Positions 16,878 through 24,842 of a DNA stretch of 64,000 nt are shown one piece after another. Below the pieces are notes generated by a model. That model searched no databases. It was not told where the DNA came from and was given only the letters and a program-made list of their open reading frames with translations. Made by a program: the position numbers and the translations under genes. The stretch lies in the NCBI RefSeq assembly GCF_013141775.1, contig NZ_WHOB01000094.1, forward strand, positions 1 through 64,000, written 5' to 3'. This DNA is from Paenibacillus phytohabitans. GTDB lineage: Bacteria > Bacillota > Bacilli > Paenibacillales > Paenibacillaceae. Each line of letters opens with the position of its first letter. Position 1 is the first letter of the stretch.

Positions 16878-16910
16878 ATACAAATTATTTACACTCATTA
16901 TACATTTGCT
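16878..16910. promoter_or_regulatory. Second CarH-type operator: three 11-bp repeats between carH and the PLD-like gene
   Basis: WTACA repeats start at 16878, 16889 and 16900, again spaced exactly 11 bp: ATACAAATTAT, TTACACTCATT, ATACATTTGCT. They are upstream of carH on the minus strand and of the divergent gene starting at 17115. Minus-strand TATAAT and TATAAG hexamers lie within the repeats. Confidence 0.7.
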
Positions 16911-17114
16911 TCTGCTGTATGTCATTAGAACTTGTATAACCCTGCTTTACAGGAACGATACGGTATAAATCCGGCGATTTTAGCAAAAATAGATCTTTCA
17001 GATGATTTTGCAGTCAGCTGCTTCACTTCTCCTCAGCGGGCGTTAATAGGTAGTTACAATGCCGGCGCCAAGACCTACGGACTCTGGCTCCGCAGCACCC
17101 AGGAGGATCATCCC

Positions 17115-18659
17115 ATGAATCAAGGCAGCCGCTCCATTACGCCCGAACAGTCGCAGCTAATTATAGCTTCCGGTGCGATTACGTCACCCCGCAAGCGGAA
17201 ACCGCAGTTTATTCTGCGACGCCGCTCCAAGATACTGATTGCCGTCATCCTTCTTTTGGTATGGTTAGCCGGGGTAATGATCTACCAGACCCATAAACCG
17301 CTGCCTCCCGGGATTTCCGTGGAGAGTCCTGCGTATAAGGTGGAGAATGTAGCCTTCTGGCACGACTTGACCTATCAGGACAGCAGCGGGGCCGAAGCAA
17401 GGGAAGAACAGATTCTCCCGAGAATTCTGCAGATTATTGGAGAGGCCAGAGAATTCCTCGTAATCGACCTGTTCCTGTTCAATGACTATACCCACACCGA
17501 CCAGCAGTTCCCTGCAGTCAGCCAGGAGCTTACTGATAAGCTTATCGCCCAGAAAGCAGCCTATCCCGGGATGGAGATCGCCTTCATTACCGATGAGGTG
17601 AATACCAATTACAGCTCTGCGCCCAATCATCTGCTGGAAGAGATGAAAGCCGCCGGAATCAAGGTTATTATGACGGATGTGGATACGCTGCGTGACTCGA
17701 CCCCGGCCTACTCCGCTGTATGGCGGACCTTCATTCAGTGGTTCGGACAATCCGGCAAGGGCTGGATTCCCAATCTTATGGCCAGCGGAGGACCCGATAT
17801 TACCGCGCGTTCGTATCTGAAGCTGCTCAATGTCAAAGCCAATCACCGCAAAGTGGTGCTCAGTGAGAACACCGCGCTGATCTCTTCGGGGAATGTGCAT
17901 GACGCCAGCGCCTATCACTCTAACATTGCCTTGGAGGTGCAGGGTCCCATTCTGGCTGACATTCTGCAGAGTGAGCAGGCTGCCGCGAACCTCTCGGGAG
18001 CGGGCCCTTTGCTGAGCAAGACACCGGACTTCAAGCATCAAGCCCTCCCCGCCGGAGAGCCGCAGCTCGAGGTCCGTTATTTAACCGAGGGCAAAGTGTA
18101 CAAGTACGCTCTGGATGATATCAAGGCAGCAGGGCAGGGGGATGTCATCTGGATGGGTATGTTCTATCTGGCGGACGACGGAATTATTGATGCCCTGCTG
18201 GCGGCTGACGCACGCGGCGCTGAAGTAAGGCTGCTGCTGGATCCCAATCAGAATGCCTTCGGACGGGACAAAATCGGTATCCCAAACCGCCCGGTTGCGA
18301 TGGAGCTGAACCGGAAGTCTAAGGGGAATATCGCAATCCGCTGGTACAATACGGGCAAGGAGCAGTATCACAGCAAGCTGTTGTTCATCGCCAAGGCAGC
18401 CGGCAACTCCATCGTTCTGGGCGGATCAACGAATTTCACGGCCCGTAATCTGGACGACTATAATCTGGAGAATAACCTATGGGTATCCGTGCCGCAGGGG
18501 CAGCCGCTATATGCTGAAATGGAGAGCTACTTCAACCGTTTGTGGAATAACGAGGGAGCCGAGTACAGCCTGCCGCTGAAGGAATATCAGAGTGAAATTA
18601 CATGGATTAAGTATCTCCTCTACCGGATGCAGACCCGCCTCGGGCTCACTACCTTCTGA
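17115..18659 (+). CDS. Membrane-anchored phospholipase D-fold protein with altered HKD motifs
   Basis: 514 residues from an ATG preceded by AGGAGG (8-bp spacing); the frame is open further upstream but without a ribosome site. Basic N terminus, one transmembrane helix (about 42-62), then two PLD-like domains. The first HKD-equivalent is HRKVVLSE near 256, followed by SSGNVHD. The second is YHSKLLFIAK near 426, followed by GGSTNFT. PLD enzymes use H-x-K-x4-D; here the Asp is replaced in both repeats (Glu, and Ala). It may therefore be catalytically altered or act on another phosphodiester. It is divergent from carH and shares its 11-bp repeat region, so it may also respond to light. Function unknown. 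Confidence 0.75.
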   Translation: MNQGSRSITPEQSQLIIASGAITSPRKRKPQFILRRRSKILIAVILLLVWLAGVMIYQTHKPLPPGISVESPAYKVENVAFWHDLTYQDSSGAEAREEQILPRILQIIGEAREFLVIDLFLFNDYTHTDQQFPAVSQELTDKLIAQKAAYPGMEIAFITDEVNTNYSSAPNHLLEEMKAAGIKVIMTDVDTLRDSTPAYSAVWRTFIQWFGQSGKGWIPNLMASGGPDITARSYLKLLNVKANHRKVVLSENTALISSGNVHDASAYHSNIALEVQGPILADILQSEQAAANLSGAGPLLSKTPDFKHQALPAGEPQLEVRYLTEGKVYKYALDDIKAAGQGDVIWMGMFYLADDGIIDALLAADARGAEVRLLLDPNQNAFGRDKIGIPNRPVAMELNRKSKGNIAIRWYNTGKEQYHSKLLFIAKAAGNSIVLGGSTNFTARNLDDYNLENNLWVSVPQGQPLYAEMESYFNRLWNNEGAEYSLPLKEYQSEITWIKYLLYRMQTRLGLTTF

Positions 18660-18970
18660 ATATGCCCAAGCAGAAACCTGTAAATTCTTCTATTGGGACA
18701 AATAAATATCACCCTAATGGGGAATCAGCTGGAGCTTATGCGGTGTGCGCGGCCTGTGCAGCTAATGTAGATTTAAGGCCAACTCCTATTGCTCCATTCG
18801 GGCGACTTCTGGGGTAGCCCCTGTAAATTCAGGTGCACTAATGCTCCTCATTTGCTCCTTTGGCCGCATCTGCGGGAATTAGAGAGATTTTTCCCTTTGA
18901 ATTCCCCACACTGCCCACTTCCAGAGGATTCAGAGTGATTCCTGGAATATCATAAGTCCCTAAATAAGAA
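18660..18970. other. Intergenic region without recognisable genes
   Basis: About 310 bp between the convergent PLD-like and cls genes. It has no ORF with a ribosome binding site. Some short motifs recur loosely (CTAATG, GCTCC-rich stretches) but I see no firm periodicity. Confidence 0.5.
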
Positions 18971-19011
18971 AAAGACCGCCGGAGAGCAGCAGCTCCATCC
19001 GGCGGTCTTTT
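18971..19011 (-). terminator. Intrinsic terminator of cls
   Basis: Perfect 13-bp inverted repeat (AAAGACCGCCGGA and its complement) with a 14-nt loop, followed on the minus strand by a T run. It lies 16 bp after the cls stop; the arms also allow function on the plus strand. Confidence 0.9.
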
Positions 19012-19026
19012 CAGCTATTCTCCTTA

Positions 19027-20535
19027 CTACAGCAGCGGAGACATCAGGCGGGCTGCCGATTCCAGCAGCCGCTCCAGCAGCCTTTTATCCATGAAGGTCT
19101 CATGGACAATCTGCCGCGTGGACAGCAGGTCACGCTCGAAGTCTGCGACAATACGCGAGACACTCTCGGTCTGCAGCAGCAGCGCATTCACCTCGAAGTT
19201 CAGGTGGAAGCTGCGCATATCCATGTTGGCCGTGCCGATGGTAGCAATCTCCCCATCCGCAATCAGCAGCTTCGAGTGGATGAAGCCCTTCTCATATTCA
19301 TAGATCTTCACCCCGGATTCCAGCAGTGCCGGGAAGTAGGAATGCGAAGCCAGGAACGGAATCCACTTATCCGGCTTGGCCGGGAACAGCAGACGGACAT
19401 CCAGACCCGACATCGCCGCCACACGCAGCGCGGTCAGGATATCCTCATCGGGGATGAAGTAGGGGCTGGCGATCCAGACTGACTTTTCCGCCGAGGCAAT
19501 CATGGAGAAAAAGATATTCTTGAGTGCACGCCGCTCGTTATCCGGTCCGCTGGCAATAATCTGGACCGCTCCGTCGCCGGTCGTGAAGCGCAGCTGCGGG
19601 GAGAGGTAATCCTGCTCTAATATTTTCTCACCGGTGGTGTGCATCCAGTCCTGCAGGAAGATAATCTGCATCGTCCGCACCGCTTCACCTCTCAGCAGCA
19701 TATGCGTATCCCGCCAGAAGCCGTAAGTCTTACTCCGGCTCAAATATTCATCGCCAACATTAAGTCCGCCCATGAATCCCACATCGCCGTCGATGACAAC
19801 AATTTTGCGGTGATTCCGGTAATTCACCCGGCTGGAGAAAAAGGAGGTTGAGTTGCCATAGGCAGCCACCTGAACGCCGGCATCACTGAGCTCCTTAAGG
19901 AAGGCCTTGGACAGCTGAATACTTCCGACCGCATCATACATAAACCGGACAGCTACGCCCGCCCGGGCTTTCTCGATCAGAATCTGCTGTATGCGTGTCC
20001 CAATATGATCCGCCCGGAAAATATAGTATTCCATATGGATATGATGCTGGGCCTGACGCAGCTCGAGCAGCAGGGTCCCGAAGGTTTCTTCACCGTTGGT
20101 CAGGATACGCGTCTCTGAATTGAAGGAAATCGGCGTACGTCCCAGTCTCTGCGACAATCCCAGCAGCTTTTGGCGCCCGGGACTGAACACTGACCAATCC
20201 TGGTGCATGCGCAGCGCGTCATTCTCAATCCGTTCATAGGCCATCAGGTCGCGCTGGGCCTTCTTATCGTATTTGCGCCGTTTGAACACATTCTGTCCGA
20301 ACAGAAAATAGAAAACGAGTCCCAGCACCGGAATCAAGGCCAGCAGCAGAATCCAGGACATTGTGGTAGAAGGGTTACGGTTCTCCATGAAGATACCCAG
20401 CCCGATAGAGATAACCGTCAATGTGGAGAAAATACTGATGATCGTTCCGGCCGTACTGCCAAAAATACCAAATCCAAAGTAATAAAAAGCCAGCATAGCC
20501 CCTATGATGACTAAAGCCTGCAGTCCTCTTCTCAT
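19027..20535 (-). CDS. cls: Cardiolipin synthase
   Basis: Condenses two phosphatidylglycerols to cardiolipin and glycerol at the cytoplasmic membrane. About 502 residues with two N-terminal membrane helices, then two intact phospholipase D motifs: HRKIVVIDGDVGFMGGLN near 220 and HSKLLIADGEIATIGTAN near 400, each with full H-x-K-x4-D. I place the start at the ATG with AAGGTAGG six bases upstream; an in-frame TTG lies two codons earlier. Unlike its neighbour at 17115, both catalytic Asp residues are kept. Monocistronic, with a strong terminator. Confidence 0.95.
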   Translation of the reverse strand: MRRGLQALVIIGAMLAFYYFGFGIFGSTAGTIISIFSTLTVISIGLGIFMENRNPSTTMSWILLLALIPVLGLVFYFLFGQNVFKRRKYDKKAQRDLMAYERIENDALRMHQDWSVFSPGRQKLLGLSQRLGRTPISFNSETRILTNGEETFGTLLLELRQAQHHIHMEYYIFRADHIGTRIQQILIEKARAGVAVRFMYDAVGSIQLSKAFLKELSDAGVQVAAYGNSTSFFSSRVNYRNHRKIVVIDGDVGFMGGLNVGDEYLSRSKTYGFWRDTHMLLRGEAVRTMQIIFLQDWMHTTGEKILEQDYLSPQLRFTTGDGAVQIIASGPDNERRALKNIFFSMIASAEKSVWIASPYFIPDEDILTALRVAAMSGLDVRLLFPAKPDKWIPFLASHSYFPALLESGVKIYEYEKGFIHSKLLIADGEIATIGTANMDMRSFHLNFEVNALLLQTESVSRIVADFERDLLSTRQIVHETFMDKRLLERLLESAARLMSPLL

Positions 20536-20694
20536 ATGCAACCTACCTTCTCGTTCTACCGTTCATCACTAAACTGACACATTTATATATTACATGAAGA
20601 CACCGTTTCTTCCTACTGGAATCCTATACGAAACTTAAATTGCAACAATACTGTAACCTCTTCGCAGGAAGCTGAACCTGCCGCAGCAACAAAT

Positions 20695-20725
20695 AAGGCG
20701 CCCTTCCACTTCGGAAGGACGCCTT
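20695..20725 (-). terminator. Intrinsic terminator of the TorD-like gene
   Basis: Hairpin AAGGCGxCCTTCC / GGAAGGxCGCCTT with a short loop and one mismatch, followed on the minus strand by ATTTGTTG. It is 15 bp past the stop codon. Confidence 0.75.
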
Positions 20726-20739
20726 GATTATTCAGCTGT

Positions 20740-21435
20740 TTAGACCATTGCCGCCGCACTGCTCTCCAGCGAAGCCTTCCAGGCACGCAGCATATGCAGA
20801 TCCTGCGGCAGGAATTCCTCCAGCATGTGGCTGAGTCCAAGATATAGCGGGCTGTCAGTCGCTGCGTTCAGCCGTTCACAGAACTGCGGTGTCCATTTCA
20901 GCAGATGCTCTTCGAGGAAGTTCTCCTGGATCTCCAGAAGCTCCATTGCACTGCGGATGGAGAAGCTGTTGTACAGCATCCGTTCATGCAGGACTGCCAT
21001 GAATTCCAGTTCAATGGCGATATGGTCGTCAGCTTCCCCGCTGCATTTCTTGAACACAATGCCTGCCGAAGCATACACATCGGAAAGTACGTTACAGAAT
21101 TCTTCTTCACGGCCGAGCTGGGCTGCTTCCCGGGCCACAAAAGTACTGGCAGCACGCTCATTCATCAGCCGCTTATATTCGAGCTTCTCTTTCTCACAGA
21201 TGGCCGGCAGCATTGCTGGCTCCTGGCTGCACAGGTAACGCTTCAGTTCACGTCCGCCTTCGGTCATTTCTGCAGCAATACTCATCTCACGGTTGCGGCT
21301 CCACTGGGCGACCAGTGAGAGCGATGGTTTTCTTCCGTAGAAATCAACCAGAAGCTGATATATTAATCCCCGACTCTCCAGCCAGCGGCTACAAACCTCC
21401 GGCACGACAAGTGATGGAACTGTAGGTATAGTCAT
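20740..21435 (-). CDS. TorD/DmsD-family molybdoenzyme assembly chaperone
   Basis: 231 residues from an ATG with GGGAGGA upstream. The protein is all-helical. The pattern RGLIYQLLVDFYGRKPSLSLVAQW at the N terminus and the central LELEFMAVLHERM (about 150-162) fits the TorD/NarJ chaperone family. Its members hold the apo-catalytic subunit of molybdenum reductases until cofactor insertion and Tat export. No molybdoenzyme catalytic gene is in this window, but divergent moaA (molybdenum cofactor) supports the assignment. The client enzyme is unknown. Confidence 0.75.
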   Translation of the reverse strand: MTIPTVPSLVVPEVCSRWLESRGLIYQLLVDFYGRKPSLSLVAQWSRNREMSIAAEMTEGGRELKRYLCSQEPAMLPAICEKEKLEYKRLMNERAASTFVAREAAQLGREEEFCNVLSDVYASAGIVFKKCSGEADDHIAIELEFMAVLHERMLYNSFSIRSAMELLEIQENFLEEHLLKWTPQFCERLNAATDSPLYLGLSHMLEEFLPQDLHMLRAWKASLESSAAAMV

Positions 21436-21819
21436 TTTGCAAATCCTCCCTATTGGTTTGCCGGACGCCGGGGCTTCCTTAAGGTCGCCGCCTGAACTTT
21501 CCGGTATCATAGCTGTGTTCTTCGCAAAAGTGAAAGGTTATAAAGTTTGAATCTTCCGCACCTAAATTATATCGAAATTGTTAAGCGCTTTCGGTGAGCA
21601 TTCTATGACCATTCCCTGAAATTGTCGTACTTTTGTCAAAATTAGGCTGCGTCTTTCATCTTTCGTCACATATTATTTAGGTTGTCCGTTTCTTATGCTG
21701 TATGCATTCCCTCCTCTTCCATAATTGCGGATTGGGCCAGCTGAAGCCGTACACATTGACGCAGAGGAATGAAGTCTTTAAAATTTAAAATAAAACTCAA
21801 CAGGTGAAGGAGTAGTGCC
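21436..21819. other. Divergent promoter region of the TorD-like gene and moaA
   Basis: 384 bp, AT-rich. I see no clear FNR palindrome or riboswitch-like fold, and no ORF. Promoters for both flanking genes must lie here, but none of the hexamer pairs is convincing. Confidence 0.4.
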
Positions 21820-22821
21820 ATGGAGCCGCTGACCGATCCTTTTGGACGGATACATGATTACATCCGCATTTCGGTTACAGACCGCTGCAACCTGCGCTGT
21901 ATTTATTGTATGCCTGCGGAAGGAATGCAATTCCAGCCGCAGGACGAGATTATGAGTTATGAGGAAATTACCGCTGTAGTGGAAGCACTTGCGCCGCTGG
22001 GTCTGCGGAAGGTCCGGCTGACCGGCGGAGAACCGCTGGTCCGTAAGGATCTGGAGAAGCTGGTATCCATGATCTCCGCTATACCCGGTATTGAAGATAT
22101 ATCGTTAACTACGAATGGTCTGATGCTTCCGGCCAAAGCCGCAGCCCTGAAGCAGGCGGGCTTGTCACGGGTGAACATCAGCCTGGACTCCCTTCGGCAG
22201 GAACGGTTCTCCATGATCACCCGCGGCGGCGATGTCGCCAAAGTGCTGAAGGGGATTGAAGCCGCCGAAGCGGCCGGCCTGTCGCCGATCAAGCTGAATG
22301 TCGTGCTGATGAAGGGTATTAATGATGATGAGATCAAGGACTTCATCGCCCTGACGCTGAACAGCCCGCTGAATGTACGTTTCATCGAATATATGCCCAT
22401 CGGCAGCGCAAGCGATGCCTGGCGGCAGACCTATCTCCCGCTAGAAACGGTAGTGGAAGCCTGCAATGAAGCAGGCTGGACTACCGAGGAAGCCGATATG
22501 CCTTCCGGGAATGGCCCCTCCCAGAACCGGCGTGTCACCGGGGCAAAAGGAACCTTCGGACTGATCCATCCGGTAAGCGAGCACTTCTGCGATAACTGCA
22601 ACCGGCTGCGCCTCACCGCCGACGGCAACATCAAAGCCTGCCTTTACTGGGAGGATGAATATAATGTGCGGCCACTGATAAGTGATCCTGCTGCGGTGCA
22701 GGCTCTTTTCCGCCAGGCGCTCGGCAACAAGCCGCATAATCATGAAATGGCGCTGGCCCTCGAGCGTAAAGCGCAGAGCCATACGCCTACCGCCCGCCGC
22801 ATGTCACAGATCGGCGGCTAA
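21820..22821 (+). CDS. moaA: GTP 3',8-cyclase MoaA (molybdenum cofactor biosynthesis)
   Basis: Radical-SAM enzyme for the first step of molybdopterin synthesis. 333 residues. The N-terminal cluster is C23-x3-C27-x2-C30 and the second, substrate-binding cluster is in the C-terminal CDNC...KAC block (about 252-270). The protein ends in the conserved Gly-Gly. ATG with GAAGGAG upstream. No other moa/moe genes are present in the window; the divergent TorD-like gene suggests a shared link to a molybdoenzyme. Confidence 0.95.
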   Translation: MEPLTDPFGRIHDYIRISVTDRCNLRCIYCMPAEGMQFQPQDEIMSYEEITAVVEALAPLGLRKVRLTGGEPLVRKDLEKLVSMISAIPGIEDISLTTNGLMLPAKAAALKQAGLSRVNISLDSLRQERFSMITRGGDVAKVLKGIEAAEAAGLSPIKLNVVLMKGINDDEIKDFIALTLNSPLNVRFIEYMPIGSASDAWRQTYLPLETVVEACNEAGWTTEEADMPSGNGPSQNRRVTGAKGTFGLIHPVSEHFCDNCNRLRLTADGNIKACLYWEDEYNVRPLISDPAAVQALFRQALGNKPHNHEMALALERKAQSHTPTARRMSQIGG

Positions 22822-22851
22822 CCGCAGGGCGGCATTACCGGTTGAACAAAT

Positions 22852-22890
22852 AAACGGCTGAGATTCCCTGGAGGGGTTCTCAGCCGTTTT
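22852..22890. terminator. Bidirectional terminator between moaA and the HTH/TPR regulator
   Basis: AAACGGCTGAGA and its complement form a 12-13 bp stem with an internal CCCTGGAGGGG loop; T runs on both strands. It would end both convergent transcripts. Confidence 0.85.
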
Positions 22891-22926
22891 GCATGAATAT
22901 TCAAAGGGAATGCTTTTCCTCAATCC

Positions 22927-24249
22927 TCAGCCGAGTTTAGTGATATCCGAAATCGATATCTCAAAATCCACGGATAAGGTTCCCCGGATCACATTACGCT
23001 CACAGTCTATTTTGGCGGATAGGTCCACACCCTGCATGGTCACGTCATCGCCTTTATAACGTCTGCGGGCCAGATAATAGGTTGCCAGCTCGCGGCGGAA
23101 CTGAGCATGGCTATCTTTCAGCATCAATATATTGCGTTCACCAAAGACGCTGGAATATTTGCGGTAAGGGATATAATTGGCGAATCTCAGCAGAATATGA
23201 TCGACATCCCACTTATAACGGTTGGCCGATTCAATAATTTTGAATAGTGCCGTAAAGATCTCATTTTCCCGGGTAGAAATGTACTCTACGTACTCATCCA
23301 GCACTTCGATTTGTCCATCCAACAAGCGATAGAGATAAGTATTGGCCGTTCCCCATTCCTGGTATTGGGCGATAATCCGCCTTGCTTCCTCAGTGTCTTC
23401 CCTTATCCAGCTTCCATCCATATATAACGGTATAATCTCGAGTGCAGACTTATAAGCCCCGCACTGCTCTAATACATAGGCACGAAGTAGCTGGGCGTAT
23501 AAAATATATGCATATAATGGTCTTTTGTGTACCTGTCCATTATTGGTCGTACGGCCTGACTCTCTATGTAGCTCATACAGATGAGAAGCAATGCTGAGCA
23601 TTTCCTCGGCAAGCTCGCCCACCTTCTGCCACTTATGAAGTGAAGCATACGTATCAGCCAGTTGCTTCAACGCATCCAGCTGATTGACCTCATCCAGCCT
23701 GCCCACATAACCCTCACACAAGGTGGCTGCTATCAAATTGTTGTGCGGATCGTCTCCCAGATTAATCAGAAATAACCGATATTGACAGAGCGCCAGACGC
23801 TCGGAATGCTGGTATTTCTCGCTGGCTCCCACATTTTCATAGATTAGTGAAGCTGCTGGCCAGTTCTTTTGCTCGAATAACTCCTCGGCGACCTCAAAGA
23901 GCAGCGGAACATAGAGAAGATTATCCAGCAAATTCTGTACAATCCGCTCAATACAGTCCAGACGTGACAGCGCCGCACATTGCAGCAGGAACGGCCGCAG
24001 GCGCCGCCAGGTTGGTGCCGAATCATACAAGCATTCATCCACATACTTACTGTAAAAGTAGTCCTCGGGAAGTCCCATCCCGCGTGTAACACGGATCAGA
24101 TGATTCATCGCCAAGGCCTGCTGACCCTTCATCACCCGGCTGAGTGTACCGGAATGTATGCCGCTGATGATAGCAAATTGATTAATGGACAGGTTATGCT
24201 TGAAGAGATACGCTGCTATTTCGTCCCGGATTTTGACTGTATGCTCCAC
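22927..24249 (-). CDS. HTH/TPR-type regulator 1 (RRNPP-like, peptide-receptor candidate)
   Basis: About 440 residues: an N-terminal XRE-type helix-turn-helix (LSINQFAIISGIHSGTLSRVMKGQQ) followed by about 370 residues of helical TPR-like repeats. This is the layout of PlcR, NprR, AimR and other RRNPP receptors that bind short secreted peptides. I choose the GTG at 24249 (AAAAGGGTG upstream; same relative position as in its paralogue); an in-frame ATG lies 11 codons earlier with no ribosome site. It is clearly paralogous along its length to the protein at 24799-26190. No signal-peptide ORF follows it: only a terminator. The Spo0E-like gene is directly upstream on the same strand and probably co-transcribed. 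Confidence 0.75.
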   Translation of the reverse strand: MEHTVKIRDEIAAYLFKHNLSINQFAIISGIHSGTLSRVMKGQQALAMNHLIRVTRGMGLPEDYFYSKYVDECLYDSAPTWRRLRPFLLQCAALSRLDCIERIVQNLLDNLLYVPLLFEVAEELFEQKNWPAASLIYENVGASEKYQHSERLALCQYRLFLINLGDDPHNNLIAATLCEGYVGRLDEVNQLDALKQLADTYASLHKWQKVGELAEEMLSIASHLYELHRESGRTTNNGQVHKRPLYAYILYAQLLRAYVLEQCGAYKSALEIIPLYMDGSWIREDTEEARRIIAQYQEWGTANTYLYRLLDGQIEVLDEYVEYISTRENEIFTALFKIIESANRYKWDVDHILLRFANYIPYRKYSSVFGERNILMLKDSHAQFRRELATYYLARRRYKGDDVTMQGVDLSAKIDCERNVIRGTLSVDFEISISDITKLG

Positions 24250-24334
24250 AGTATTTATCACCCTTTTCACACGCTTATCCATAGAATGTTAGATCTAACT
24301 TATCTGTTGTTTCACTTCATCTCTTAAGTTACTG

Positions 24335-24514
24335 CTAAGCAGGCGGCCTTTTCTTCATCCGGTAGGTATTATCATAAGAATTAAGCAGTTCATCCAGCAC
24401 TACGGATTGCCGTAGTACCTCAGGATGACATAAACCGCCATATTGGACTTGCAACTGATGAAGCTTGCTTCTGGCTCTCTCAATACGAATTCTGACACTT
24501 GCCGGACTATACAT
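24335..24514 (-). CDS. Spo0E-like aspartyl-phosphate phosphatase (59 aa)
   Basis: ATG preceded by AAGGAGG (10-bp spacing); 59 codons ending in TAG. The protein is two predicted helices. The second carries the Spo0E signature S-x-x-L-D-x-L-L-x-x-Y as SVVLDELLNSY. Spo0E-family proteins dephosphorylate Spo0A-phosphate and delay sporulation. A good sigma-A promoter lies 69 bp upstream. The gene sits between two HTH/TPR regulators, on the same strand. The motif match is exact, but the family is small, so confidence is good rather than certain. Confidence 0.85.
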   Translation of the reverse strand: MYSPASVRIRIERARSKLHQLQVQYGGLCHPEVLRQSVVLDELLNSYDNTYRMKKRPPA

Positions 24515-24582
24515 AAGAATCCCGCCTCCTTATGCAATATTATAGATTTTTATGTAAAAATACAAAATATTGGACTGATTGC

Positions 24583-24611
24583 ATTATCTGTTAAAGTGAA
24601 TATATTGACAA
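24583..24611 (-). promoter_or_regulatory. Sigma-A type promoter of the Spo0E-like gene
   Basis: Minus strand: TTGTCA (24606-24611), 17-bp spacer, GATAAT (24583-24588). Correct spacing and orientation for the gene starting at 24514. Confidence 0.6.
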
Positions 24612-24637
24612 GCTCTGGCGAGATAGGAGTTGTACAT

Positions 24638-24670
24638 AAAAAAGACGTCCCTGCATTAGCAGAAGACGCC
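24638..24670 (-). terminator. Terminator after the secreted-peptide gene
   Basis: Minus-strand hairpin GGCGTCTTCTGC / GCAGGGACGTC (imperfect) followed by TTTTTTAT, 32 nt past the peptide stop codon. Confidence 0.6.
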
Positions 24671-24701
24671 GAAGATGTACTATATAACTACAGCTGCTCA
24701 T

Positions 24702-24842
24702 TCAGCCCCCTGGACCATGTCCCATTGTTTCAATCAATTGTTGTTGTATAGGTTTACCCACTATGTCTGATACAGGCAGAGTAATCAGTACAACAACACT
24801 ACACGAGGCTAGCAATAATAGGAGTTTTCTTTTCATTTGCAT
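24702..24842 (-). CDS. 46-aa secreted signalling-peptide precursor candidate
   Basis: Small ORF overlapping the 3' end of the upstream HTH/TPR gene by 44 nt in another frame. It starts at an ATG with AGAGAGG six bases upstream (a second in-frame ATG is two codons later). The product has a basic N terminus (MQMKRK), a hydrophobic core of about 16 residues (LLLLLASCSVVVLITL) and a polar C-terminal half ending in LIETMGHGPGG. This is the classical layout of Phr, PapR, NprX and AimP precursors, encoded just downstream of their receptor, exported by Sec and trimmed to a short C-terminal peptide. A terminator follows. The pairing is inferred; the ORF, ribosome site and signal sequence are visible. 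Confidence 0.75.
   Translation of the reverse strand: MQMKRKLLLLLASCSVVVLITLPVSDIVGKPIQQQLIETMGHGPGG

Noticed and set aside
16932..17114. Upstream extension of the PLD-like gene to a TTG at 16932
   Set aside because: No ribosome site there; AGGAGG precedes the ATG at 17115, and the extension would cover the promoter region.
18660..18970. Possible further 51-bp repeat family between the PLD-like gene and cls
   Set aside because: Short motifs recur, but spacings (63 and 76 bp) do not agree and alignments are poor.
22800..22926. Peptide gene searched downstream of HTH/TPR regulator 1
   Set aside because: Only a bidirectional terminator is present; the frames have no hydrophobic signal segment.
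24443..24751. Plus-strand 102-codon frame opposite the Spo0E-like gene and the peptide gene
   Set aside because: It lacks a ribosome site and is antisense to two better supported small genes.
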